Shown one piece after another: positions 1 through 11,900 of a stretch of DNA of 64,000 nt. Under the pieces are notes generated by a model. It worked only from the letters and a program-made list of their open reading frames with translations. It had not been told where the DNA came from and did no database searches. Source of the DNA: Lepisosteus oculatus. Taxonomy: Eukaryota; Chordata; Actinopteri; Semionotiformes; Lepisosteidae. The translations under genes and the position numbers were made by a program. Numbering within the stretch: the first letter of the stretch is position 1; the number at the start of each line of letters is the position of its first letter. Where the stretch lies: the NCBI RefSeq assembly GCF_040954835.1, contig NC_090711.1:1743501-1807500 (forward strand), given 5' to 3'.

Positions 1-1362
1 CTGGAGCTGCCACACACACACAGAGAACCAGCTTGATCCTCAGGACGCGGAGAAGCAGCAGCTCTCTGGAACCGCGGATCTGGAGTTTTCCAGGATCCGG
101 TTATTTTATCATTGTGAAATCATCCACTTACTGCATTACGCCAGCAAAACGATTACTACTAAACACTACACTTCCTGGCTTTTCTAAGCATTTGGCAGGT
201 GCTTTGCATGCTAAAAGAGCAGTTACAGCCACCATGGCAAAGATTTATTCAAACCAACAAGTTTTGTGAAGAGGCAATATACCCAGTGAATTAACAATGT
301 GTGAAAGGAGCATTGAAACCGACAGTATCAGCAATGCAATGAACGCTATTCAGAACAAGTCTACTTCCAGGAAACAGATCCGTTCTGATGCAGCTGAAAA
401 CAAGGTTTAAAATCCAATAAGCATTAAACAGCTAATACACAGAAACTAAGGGGATGTGTATTTAATGCTGATAACAGGAGGCACTTATTTACACAAAGGG
501 TTGTGGGAGCCTGGAACAAGCTACACAGCTGATGTTGAAGCTGATACCTTGGCTGATTTCAATAAACTGCAATTACCTACTTTAAAGTGCGCCCTAAATT
601 GTAAGGCTGTTTTGTAATTAAATGTTAAACATCGGAGCTACAGATTGGTCAATTTCACCAGGTCTGGTGCCCCAGTCAAATCGAGCATCGTCGTGGAAGG
701 CGTCTCTTGTCCAAGGGGGGCACCAAAGTACACTGCTCTCTTCCTGACAAGGGCCCCCCGACACCCCCGGGTGGGGATCTGAGGAAACGGGAGCCAGTTC
801 GAGGAGGAGCGATGAGGGCTGGTGATATCAGCGGAAGGAGTGACCCTACGGCATTCTAACTATGCGCTCCTCCTTGGCTCGGCTCTGACACGCCCCCTCA
901 TGCGAGATAATACTCCGCTGACTAGTTTTTGGCTGGTAATGTTTAGGACCTACATGTCTTAAGCCATCTCATACTAACACTTGTTTAATGCTGTTAACAG
1001 AAGCATATCATCTCTCATAAAACACTGCCTGCTTTTCAAAATGCCCATAATCACTTTGCATTCATGTTTTGATCAGTTTACCAAGCAATTATAGACGTAA
1101 AGGGGCGCATAGTCCCTGATCTACAGTGTCTGCTTCTCGTGTCATTGTGTGTGAAGTGCCTTTTTTTAAAAAAAGCGCAGTCTTCAGGTGCAACATCCAT
1201 GTTTATATTCAGCAGCAACACATTCAAACTAGGTGGTTGTTGTTGTTTTGTGTTCAGGGCTTTGGACATGGTCTGGCTTGAAAGTGCCCGGGTCAGAGAA
1301 GAGCTCTGCAGAAACACGGGTCCTGGGGGTGGACGCGCCTGCTCCCCGACGGCACGAATTAC
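1..1362. other. No gene assigned (left edge, downstream of ANKRD60 exon 2)
   Basis: This stretch should be intron of ANKRD60, which runs leftwards off the window. I looked on the minus strand for its ankyrin-repeat exons and found no convincing ankyrin-like translation behind a splice acceptor. It contains a LINE-type 3' fragment (separate entry) and a GC-rich block at about 660-930 that I cannot assign. A 78-codon plus-strand frame at 33-269 has no recognisable protein signature. Confidence 0.5.
470..592 (+). repeat. Degraded LINE (CR1/L2-type) 3' fragment
   Basis: The stretch reads like the common 3' end of fish non-LTR retrotransposons. That end encodes a phrase of the type 'hRVVGaWNkL...VEADTl..Fn', and here it corresponds to 'acacaaagggttgtgggagc' followed by 'gttgaagctgatacc'. 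The frame is broken, so it is a fossil. Recognition is from memory of the family, not from a search. Confidence 0.55.
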
Positions 1363-3078
1363 CCTCGGAACGTCCCCAGCTGCAGCAGCCCGCACCAGCT
1401 CCGCCCAGCCGCCCTGGCGCCACACCGTCAGGGTGACCGTGCCGCCCGGGACCACGTCGTTGAACCTGAGGGTGGACTCGTCCGGCATGTCGCCTGTCGG
1501 GGGAGGGACAGCCCTTAGTCCGGGTGTGACTCGTGCTGCAGTCGGACCGCGACAGAGCGACAGCACTGTAACTGCGACTGCAGCGGTTTCCTGGAAAAAG
1601 CGATCTTGTCCGGGGTCCTGTGCCTTTGCTCGTGTGCATGGGCTTACAGTCGCCGGCCGTCTTTGGTGCAGACTTGACGGATTTTCACGTTTAGATGTAC
1701 CAAACGCATATCCCCCTCGTGAGGAGTGAAGTGTACTGCGCTCCTACATACACGAGCTGTATTTAAACGGCCAGCCTCGCAGCGCTGCACGGACGGACAT
1801 CAGGAGGCGGATGGACTGAGCCCCAGCGCTCGTCCACACCTGGTGTCCTATCTGTTGCCCGCTTGCGACCTTTGAAGAAACGGAGCGCCGTGGTCGACTG
1901 TCCCGCCCCGTCTCTTATTAGCAAACCATGCTATTTAAATTCTGTTTCCAAACCCACCCCCCCACGCACCGATGACACGTACTGGTGCACTAATCTGTGC
2001 ACTTGTCACGAGCCACAGTGCTTCCTAATTACGTGCTTTTGTCCACGAGAGGCCGGGTGAGGCGGCGAGGAGCGCGCAGGATACGTGAAAACGCATTACA
2101 GTGCATAACATCATCATCATTATATATATATAACTCGTGAAAATCGAGATTAAAGCACTATGAATAACGTAGAGTGACCAGACATCCTCTTTCTCCCGGA
2201 CATGTCCTCTTTTTGAAATCTAAAATATCGGTCCGACCGGGAATTATAAAATTCCAAAAACTGTCAGGGATTTTGTGTTGCTCGTTGCTAAGACTGTGTA
2301 AACAAACATAGGCCGGCGTGTTTTCGTTCGTTCCACGCATTACCGGTAGAAAAGGGGTTTTGTGTGTGTGTTTGTTTGGCTGTTTCTATGGTCATGACAA
2401 ATAATGTTTAACTTGTTTCATTATATTTCAAAATGTTTCGTTAAAACTGATAATTTTTGCAACCAATGAGGACTTCTCCTAAGTTATGATGTCTTCATTT
2501 TTTCCTCAGATGTTTAGACTTTTGTTGTGTTAAAATGTAAAAAATAAATGGTTTTACATTTTTCCTTGTTTGCCATTATGGAAGAGAAATAGCAACCCTG
2601 CAACTGTTTAAAAGTTATCTAAGAAGTTTAATAAAAACTAGAGTTTGAGTTGATTTTAAAGTAATATTCATGGCATGGGTCGAGTGTCGATTATCGCCCC
2701 CCCTCTTTTCAAAAAAACAAAATATGGACAGCCTAGAATAACTGTATTGTAATAGTACATCATCTTTAAAGAGGACCCCATGCATAGGAGAAGTTTTCTC
2801 ATTTGACTTATTCGTGAGACCCTACCTTCGTCCAGGTAGGACAGCCGCTGGAATTCCGTGGGGATTCCTGCCACGAGCTCCAGTGCCGTCTTCAGCTCCT
2901 TGACCCGGGTGCCGGCCCGACACTCCGCCACGCTGTACAGCTCCCCCGTGTCCCGCAGCCGGACCCGCAGGCCGAACGGGCCGCCGGCGTGCGAGTCCTT
3001 GTCCGGCGTCACGACCGCCGCCGCCTTCGCTGCCCGGCGGGAGTCCCGTCTCGGCGCGGGCTGGCTGGGAGCCGCCAT
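1363..3078 (-). CDS. ankrd60: ANKRD60-like ankyrin repeat protein, 5' part (exons 1-2, partial)
   Basis: Minus-strand coding exons lie at 2826-3078 (start codon 3078-3076) and 1363-1493. They join in phase 1 (GAA G | GC GAC) behind a GTAGGG donor and a CAG acceptor and give about 128 residues. A basic/Ala-rich start is followed by a ubiquitin-like fold from about residue 34: FGLRVRLRDTGELYSVAEC, then VKELKTALELVAGIP, then STLRFNDVVPGGTVTLTVW across the exon junction. The last visible residues, GWAELVRAAAAGDVPR, look like the beginning of an ankyrin array. This N-terminal ubiquitin fold before ankyrin repeats is how I know ANKRD60, and its place beside PPP4R1L and RAB22A matches human 20q13. 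The exon 2 end (GTAATT donor) is the least certain boundary. The remaining exons are off the left edge. Its molecular function is not established. Confidence 0.75.
2165..2300. repeat. Possible dispersed repeat ('gaccagacatcctcttt' type)
   Basis: The sequence starts 'gagtgaccagacatcctctt' and continues with 'cccggacatgtcctcttttt'. It resembles a widely dispersed vertebrate element recognisable by its 'GGTGACCAGACGTCC' motif. It lies in intron 1 of ANKRD60. The class is uncertain and no target-site duplication was identified. Confidence 0.35.
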
Positions 3079-3500
3079 GGCCGTGTGCGGTCCCAAAACA
3101 GAGCCAATCCACAAACGCCACTTCGTTATTTGCCCGGCGCTAGCTCCTGCTGCACCTGCAACGCTCGGGGAAGGGGGGGACCGCTGCGGAACCACCCGGT
3201 CCGTGTGGCCTGCTGCCCCGTGTTGTGTTTGGGAACACCAAGGTAACGGGGCTTTCGTGTGGTGCGGTTTTCACCAGCGGCGCTCGGGGCTTCACAGAGG
3301 CCATTCGACTGAGTGTGACGTAACCCCCACAGCGAGTCTTGACCGGGCGCTCTGCCCCGTTGGACCCCGCCGCGGTGCTAATTAACAAAGCAGCTCTTAC
3401 CCCTGCGGCACAGGCGGGGTGTATCAGGTCGTCGTGTCCGAGGCTGAAATTATTTTGTTGTTCGTCCGGCACCGCGCGCAAGAAATGCTGCATTACTTTA
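3079..3500 (-). promoter_or_regulatory. GC-rich 5' flank / promoter region of ANKRD60
   Basis: A CpG-dense stretch lies directly upstream of the ANKRD60 start codon (minus strand) and continues the CpG richness of its first exon. It is a reasonable CpG-island promoter. No TATA box or mapped transcription start is visible. The overlapping frames on both strands are products of the high GC content. Confidence 0.4.
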
Positions 3501-3984
3501 ATTAGACACTTCAGGGGTGGTCCTTTACTGTCCTGTACAGTTGCTTCTCCTAATGAGTTTTAAATTTCACAATTTCTCCTGTGATTTTATTTCTAGCACT
3601 GACACCCCACCCCAGTCTAAACTGGGTCAGTAAGCAGAACTGAACTACCATTCTGCTGTGATGACTACCTGCTACTCCACGGCACAAGAATCAAATAACC
3701 TTTAGATGAAGGTGCAAAACATCTGCTTCTGTGTATCGTGGCTTAAATAGAAATCGGCGTTAGCTTGATGTAATCAAGTCATTACACTGGTTCCCAGAGG
3801 TTATTTTCAAACGAAGTCCGAGACCTGTTTCATAATATAATAACAACAGCTTCCTAACACACCTTCTAAAACTGCGCTGTTGCTTACTCTACACTTTCTA
3901 AACGTTCTTGCTGTCCGTATTGCTCAGCTCAGGAAACAGCTGAAAGCTTCATTAAGTTAAATTCAGAGGGGGTAAAACTAAACA

Positions 3985-5916
3985 AAATATTCCCTTATCA
4001 ACAACAAAATTTATTTCAAACGTGTCTTACTGCTGATTTGCAACTACCTGCATTTCAAATACAGGAATACTTTGCAACAGTATTCCCCAAGATCCTGAAC
4101 AGTCTGAAAGGATTTAATATTTTTCTTTCACAGAGAGAACCAACAATTTAATAATCACTGAATACTAAAAAAACAACTGCAAAACCCTGGAAACTGCAAA
4201 TATACAAAATCTTTGAAATCCATAAACAAGGTACATTAATACAGAGAAAATCTGATTTCATAAAATATTTATAAACATTTCTATCACATTAAAAAAGAGA
4301 GGACGAACAGTGAGGACAGAGAGATGAGATCTCTTGGCTTTACAGTGAGCGTAGTCACGGACAGCAGGGCCATTTTGCGAACCCGGGTTCGACAGTGACA
4401 TCAGCACGCTTGTTTTGAGTCTAATGCCTGCTGACGGAATGACCTGCTGCACATAACAACAAATCCACAACTACAATCTAAAAAAAGAAACGTTTTTGGT
4501 GACTCCATGTCCACATGCTTCCTGCTAGTGCCAGGCTCTGCCTCTCCACTGCAGCTGCTAAGTGCCATTCCTCAGATTCAAAGCAAGATCCAGGGACACC
4601 TGCGACGTTCCGGATCTCTAGGCTCTTGCTGTTCCCTCTCGCTGCCCAGCTGGCCCAGCGGAAAAGCAGGAGGAAGCCAGGCTTGTCCCTGTGCCACTCG
4701 GCTTCCGCAAACAATACTTCCAGTTCGAGTGAAGGTCCTGACCTGCCACCTGCGTGATGGCCTGCACACACCTGAGCGGCTCTTGGCCGTCTCCCGCCTT
4801 CCCATGAGCCCCCTCTCGCAGCCCAAGGGCTTGGGGCGAGATGAGGGCGCCGACCGTTCCTGCCATTGGTCACCTCTAACTGCGCTCCAGCACCCCCCCC
4901 ACAGCAGAACGGGGTGCGTCTCAGCCCAAGATGGGAGTCACTGGTTGGAACACCTACAGGCTTGTCCCCCTGTGAGCTTCTCCTCCGTCCTGTGACACAC
5001 CTGTAATGGGCGAATGTCCTCCCTCCACTGGGGTAGGACCAGCATTCTCCACACAGGAACCCATCGCCATCGCCAGCCCCACCCTCTCTGTGGAACTGAC
5101 TGACCCAGGTCAACAGGTGGACACAGGGCCTTTCTCCCCAACAGAGGGACGGAGGCGGAGCTCTCGCACGACGCGAGGGCCTGGAAATGCGTCTTTGACA
5201 ACAAACAACAAGGGTGTCTTTCTCAAGCCCCGAGAGCGAGCGGAGAGAGAACGATCAGATCTCGGTTCACGGTCAAGGCGAAGTGCAGAAGGAGGGCGCG
5301 TGGGGGCAGTGGTCGTGCGGAGAGACGCGGGCTGCAGTGCTTAACGAACGCATGCTCCTCCGCTGCGGGGGGCTGCAGGGTGGGACTCAGACACAGTCCC
5401 TGGCAGACGAGCTACTGGTGAGAAAATCAGTCCCCCTGAGTGTCGTTTATACCCGTTTTCTCATTTTCCTACTCATACACTACAAAGTGACGTTTAAAAA
5501 AATCCAGCTAAAAAAAAAACACAGTACGTTGAGAGAGCCTGTTGCTGGACCTCCAACAGAGCTGCACGTGTGTCTGTCCGACCTGTGGCTGGACGCTGCA
5601 GCCGAGAGAGAAAGAGAGGTGCGCACACTGTTCATCCCCTGCGGTCAGGAGGCCGGGCTTCCTCTAGCGCGGGCTCACGGGCGGGCCTGCCCCTCTGCCC
5701 CCTTCCCCGTGCTCTGTCTTCGAGCAGGCCGCCCCCCGCGCTAGAGAGGAAGGGGGCAGTCTCGTGGGCCGGCCCACAGGGCGAGGAGACGCAGGAAGAG
5801 GAAGAGGCCGAGGAGTGAGGGGGGCTGGCAGGAGCCAGGAGCCAGGCGCCAGGCGCCAGGGTGGGGCGCTGGTGTGTGCTGCTCCATTCTGCTGGTGACC
5901 GGCCTCGGGGGCGCGC
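3985..5916 (-). other. Probable 3'UTR of PPP4R1L
   Basis: Downstream of the PPP4R1L stop codon (5919-5917) no conserved coding frame appears on either strand. An AATAAA signal on the minus strand (TTTATT at 4010-4015) is followed by a TTGTTGTTG-rich stretch, as expected at a cleavage site near 3990. The frames listed by translation here run antisense to each other and match no protein I know. The UTR end is inference. Confidence 0.45.
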
Positions 5917-8900
5917 CTAGATTAAAGCCGTCGTGTCCGGGGGGCTGCTGCTGGGCTCCAGGCTGGCGAAGAAACGCACGTCCCTGTCGCGGTCTGCCTG
6001 CAGGGACATCACCGTCTCCTCCAGGGCGTCTGCGTAGGGGCTGCGGGGGTCCTTGAAGAACTCTGCCCGGGAGACAGGGAGAGAGCCAAGCACAGCGTCA
6101 AGACGGAGCCCTGCGCCTGTGTTCTCATCAAGCCCGCAGCGCGGCGCACAGCCTCTCAGCACAGCACTGCGCCGCTTGTGTGAAAATCCCAGAAGCACCG
6201 CGTGTCTGAAGTGCCCTCTGACCTTTCTGCAGCACCGTCTGCCGCAGTGCCTTGGCCACCAGCACCCGCACGTTGGCCACGGGGTCCGACGACAGGCCCA
6301 GCAGGCTGGGGAGCAGGTGCTGGGCAAACTGGTCCATTGGGAGGTAGTCGTCCTCGGCGGCCACCTGCGGGGCAGAGAACCAGGCAGAGCGGGTGGGTGA
6401 GGGGCCTGCGTCCCGCGGCGCGGGGGCCGGGGGGGCGACGGCGCGGAGAGAGGGGCCGGCCGCTCACCTGGCAGATGAAAGCGAAGGCCTGGCGCCCCAC
6501 CCACTTGGGGCTGCGGCAGAACCGGGCGACGAGCTCGTCGATGAAGTTCTGGCCCAGGTCGTGGCCCCCACTGGCGTACAGTTTCCGCAGGATCTCCGCC
6601 ACCTGGCCGACACACAGCACCGCGTTCAACACGCCGCCCGCTCGGACTCCGCACTGCCCCTCCTCCCCAGACCCCGGTCCGCCCACCGAGCTCCGCCCTC
6701 GCTTATCTGGACAGGCTGAAGCCTCTCCTTGTCCTTCAGAGAGCAGGATTTAACAAGAGCTGTTCAACCTGAGGACCTGAGGCCCTGAGGGCCAGTAGTC
6801 GGGCCTGTTTAGGGTGCCAAACTCAGTTAAAAGGCAGACTCGGCACTTCTCGTTTATTCTAACTGTGAGCATGAAAAAAAACAATCGAAATCCACACGTA
6901 GGTGACCGTACTTGGTTTTATAAATCTGGTTTGCCATCATTATTGAATTCAACACAGCAAAGTGCCACCTGAAGCAGAGTCCCCAAGGGAGTTAAAGTCT
7001 CCACAGCCTTGTCCTCTGCCTTACCAGCCTGTAGGAGATCCATCGCACTTCGGCCACCTTGTCCGAGCAGAGGGTCAGGGCTATCTGCCGGAGGTAGTCG
7101 TACACATCACCAGCGCTGTACAGCTCCACGATCAGGATCAGCTGCCTGGCAGGAGACAGTCATCAGCACACACTGTACTGACACTGTGTGTTAAAATGAT
7201 GATGCTATAGAAATCTGAGCTCCCACAATTCCTCCCTCCCTTCCCTCTCCCATTGTCCCCTAGGACATCAGCTGTGAAAGTCACCTCCTGGGTACTGATG
7301 AACGTTCACAGCTGATGTCACAACTGTGAAATCACAGTTCTAGATGACCTGAAGATCAGTCATTTTAAAGAGCACAACTTGCTCTGTTTTCAGTTGTCTG
7401 TACTAACAATGGAGTCATTTGAACAACATTTGTGCTGGACAGGGGCATGATACTCTGATGGAGGCATGTAGCAGTTCTCATCGGGGCAGTGGCTGAACAC
7501 TTGGCATGCTCCTATCTGCTCAGACAGGGAGACTCACAGGGGGCGCCACACGCCTTACTGACTGGGTTAAGGCTCACTCGGGGACCTCGCGTCTGATTCT
7601 ACAAAAACGGGTGGAGTTTGGATCCGATTTGAGACGGGGAGTGTGCTCCCCCAGGGTGCTCTTATCTAACTGGACAGTGGGGCGGATCCAGTGTGACTGG
7701 ACATGAGAACACTCACTCGGCCAGCTCGTATCTGAAGCGCCAGTTGCGGCTGTTGTCCGTCACCATGAACTCCTGAAGCTGGTACAAGTACTCCCTGCGC
7801 TTGTCTGCGTGTAGCAGCTGGAACACACAGCAGAAAGCACAGACCTCTCAATACAAAGCAGCCAGACCAAGCCAGTCAACACACATTAAGTTGATACGGG
7901 TCATTTAACAGAAATGTAGAAAATGCGGGCCAGTTTGAATATATTTGGAAAAGCACAATTTGGCACGGGCCGTTCATTCTGAGGTAATTAGCGCAGCCTT
8001 GTGAGCAGAGACCGGCCAAGCTCTCACCTTGAGGAAGTCGTACAGGTGTTTGAGCACGCCGATGCGCACCTCGTCCAGGTCCTTCAGGAAGCCGTTGAAG
8101 ATCGGAACCAGGTCGGCTGCGGTCAGCTGGTCCCCCAGGATCACTGCCAGCTCGTGGATGGAGAACGCCAGGGTCCTCCGTACTTTCCACTGGGGGGAGG
8201 GAGACGGAGAGAAGCCGAGAAGGGAGAAAGGGGAACAATTGAGCACCTCAGGTCAAGCGCCTCGGAGGCCAGCTGGAACCCTGAGCAGACAGAGACCCGC
8301 CTGGCCCAGACGAAGGTGTGCTGACCTGCACGTCTGTGGCCAGGGTCTCGTAGGTGTCCCTGAGGCAGTGCCAGTTCTGCCGGCCCAGTGTGAGCGCCAC
8401 ACCGGGCAGGCTGAAGGCACAGTGCTTGGCGATCTCGGTGTCCACGGTCTGCGCCCGGGCCGGGTCCGTCATGGACAGGTACTGGTCCAGCAGCTGCTGA
8501 GGGATCACGTCCTGGCAGGGGTTGGGGCAGAGGGGGAAGAAAAGACCTGTGGCATCAAGCGGGCACTGTGCCATCCCACAGCAGCGCCGTGCTGGGCGAC
8601 CCTGAGACCCTGCTGCTCCACTGAGACTCGTCCACACACACACCCTCTTCGAGCTGAGGCAACAATTCAGCTGATCGGGAAATATAGTGCCGTTGCCTTT
8701 AAGCAAAATTCCACGACAGCCAAATCACAGTGCTGCAGTGTTCCTGGTTTAATAAGGAAGGAGCTGCAGTTCTGATGTCATAGACCTACAGGGCTCTGGA
8801 TGTACCCTTCCTGTTGACTGCTGGGCGAAGCCTGCCAGACTGTGCAGACAGAGGTGTGTGGACTGACCTGGACTTTGGATTTCTCCTCCTCACAGAGCAG

Positions 8901-11900
8901 GCTGAGACTGGGGTCTCTCTGCATCTCCTCCATGGTCTCTATCAGCTGCGGCGCCCTCTCCTGGCAGAGAGAGGAGAGACAGAACAGAGCCTCAGGACGG
9001 AGAAGACACTGCTCTGAGCTACCCCAGCGGAGTGGGGCGGGCCGTTACAGAGCTGAAATCCACACTCGGATGGAAAATGTGTTTTTTCCTTTGATTGAAT
9101 ACTAAATTATTATTAAATATTAAAATACTACAGCTGAATTGTTTCGTTCTTTTTGGTACAACTATCTTTGGCTCACCCGTGTAACAGGACGTACTTGTTT
9201 CAGGCAAACCGGTGAATGACTGGTTATCTGCTATGAAAAAAGCACCTGTCTAGAAATGGATACATGTTGCAGGACGGCCTAACTCTGCTGCATCTTCCTT
9301 CTAGAACACAAGGGTCATGTCAATGAACACAAAACACGGCTCTGCGGCTCTGCAGAGTGAGCTCACCGTGTCACCACAGCTGACCGGGGAGGCCTGTGGG
9401 CTCGGGGCAGGTTCGATCTGGCTCTGAGCGGGGCTGTGGGCCGGTGCTGGGGCTGGGGCTGGGGCTGGGGCCGGTGCTGGGGCCAGTGCTGGGGCCGGGT
9501 CCGGGTCGATGGCAGGGGCAGCTGGGGGTGGCGACGGGTCAGGTGCTGGCTGCGCGCCCCCTTTGCTGGAGTCCTGACCAGCCTGACCGCCCTCCGCTGC
9601 CTCCTCCTCTGACTGACTCTCCAGCTGGGCTGCCTTCAGGGCGGCCGACAGCACCTCCACCTGGGCTAAAGTGGAGAGGTGAGCACAGGTGAGGAGGGTG
9701 GCTCAAGGCAGCCCTGTGCACAGACACTCATGCACAGACCCTCAGGCACACTCGTGCACAGGCACTTGTGCACAGACCCTCGAGCACACTCGTGCACAGG
9801 CACACGCATGCAGCTGAACATAGCACAAACTTCTACCACTCTTCCTGTCCGCTGCCTGTCTCCCCTCACCTTGCACGTTGGGGTCGTCCAGGTGTGGCTG
9901 CAGGCTGTCCAGCACCTTCTGGATCTGGGTGCTGGTGGCGTGCCCCTGGGGTCCCCAACCAACACCCCCCTGGGGTGTCCCCTCAGTCTGCAGCAGCTCC
10001 AGGTCCTGGCTGATGTCTGGGAGGGGTGGCCTCCAGTAGTTAAAGGAATTAAACGTGTCCTCAAACTCCCCATCTGGCCCCAGAGCAGCGGGGCAGTTGT
10101 GTGGTGAGCTGTTGCACTGGGCCACTGCAGAGGTGGCAGAAGCGGCCGGCGTGTCTGTGCTGCCTGCAGGGGGCAGCGCTGGAGCTGGGGTGGAGGCCGA
10201 GTCCCCAGCTGCCCGGCAGCCTCCTGCCTCACAGCAGCTCCTGTTTCCGTCTTTGCCAACTGTACCCTCCAGGGGGCGCTCACACCTGATGACACAGGAG
10301 GTACTGTAACTGAGCAATCCCGAGAGGACACTGTTAAGCTAAGCGGCTATGTGTCATAACAACAGAGTGGCCAGTAGAGGGTGTTACTGTTAACTATTTT
10401 TGGGACTTTTTTAATGTCCCAGGTGCAGGTTAATCATTTCTGTATTTAACTAGAGCCTGAAAAGAGCTGGGATTTTTGCTCCAGCTCTTTATATCCACCG
10501 GCCTCTGTACCTGTGGACAGGTGTGCCACCAGGGGGCGTGGCAGGTGGGGGGCACCTGGCGACGCCCTGCGGCAATCCGTGCTGGCGGAGCTCCAGCCCC
10601 CCACCGGACAGGCTGGCGAAGGTGGAGATGAAGCGGCCGAGAGACTGGAACGCCGCCTGTCGCACCTGCGGGAGAGAGGAGGGAGACAGCAGTGTGACAG
10701 GCAGCTCCTCCTGAAAGATGGCCTCAGTTACGCCAGCACTGCTCAGCTCCCATCACAATACAGTGTGTGAGCACACAGCGCAGCGCTCCCATCACAACAG
10801 TGTGTGAGCACACAGCGCAGCGCTCCCATCACAACAGTGTGTGAGCACACAGCGCAGCGCTCCCATCACAACAGTGTGTGAGCACACAGCGCAGCGCTCC
10901 CATCACAACAGTGTGTGAGCACACAGCACAGCGCTCCCATCACAACAGTGTGAGAGCACACAGAAACACCGCTCCCATCACAACAGTGTGAGAGCACACA
11001 GAAACACCGCTCCCATCACAACAGTGTGAGAGCACACAGCGCAGCGCTCCCATCACAATACAGTGTGTGGGCACACAGCCACACAGCACAGCGCTCCCAT
11101 CACAACAGTGTGTGAGCACACAGCACAGCGCTCCCATCACAACAGTGTGAGAGCACACAGCACAGCGCTCCCATCACAACAGTGTGAGAGCACACAGCAC
11201 AGCGCTCCCATCACAACAGTGTGAGAGCACACAGCACAGCGCTCCCATCACAACAGTGTGAGAGCACACAGCACAGCGCTCCCATCACAACAGTGTGAGA
11301 GCACACAGCACAGCGCTCCCATCACAACAGTGTGAGAGCACACAGCACAGCGCTCCCATCACAACAGTGTGAGAGCACACAGCACAGCGCTCCCATCACA
11401 ACAGTGTGAGAGCACACAGCACAGCGCTCCCGTCAAGACGCGGCCCATCATGCAGAGTGCTGCACCCCCCCACCCCCCGCTGCTCTCGGCGTCTCACCCA
11501 GCGGGACTGGTCGCTGATGAGGCTGATGAAGAGCGGGGACAGCTGTGTCCGCCGCACCTCGGGCGACGTGGAGCTGGACACCGCCATGAAGCACTCGGCG
11601 CAGGCCTTGCGGATCCCCCACAGGCTGTCCGAGCACAGGTCGAAGAACCGCGGCATCTGGAAACACGCCAGCCACGCACATGAGCGCCTGCACACACAGA
11701 GGCCGTCGCCCCATACCCACACTTGCGCTGCAATATCCACACAGAATATTTAATAACACAAAGCTCTGAGGTATCACCAAGTTTACCTTATTGAGGTTAC
11801 ACCGAATGAACATGAATGAACACGTCATGTTCCTTGTAGTGTCATTTTTGTACTGAGACAGATGATGTGAAATGTATTTAGTAGTACAAAGCTTTGAATG

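Noticed and set aside
33-269. 78-codon plus-strand frame at the left edge
   Set aside because: No recognisable domain, no splice context, unremarkable codon pattern.
1078-1566. Long minus-strand frame continuing past ANKRD60 exon 2 as coding sequence
   Set aside because: After GDVPR the translation loses all family character (poly-Gln/Ser, then random); a GTAATT donor directly follows, so I treat the rest as intron.
10940-11158. Open frames through the 37-bp array (repeats of CSHTVVMGAL)
   Set aside because: They are only translations of the intronic minisatellite; 37 is not a multiple of three and the frames drift.
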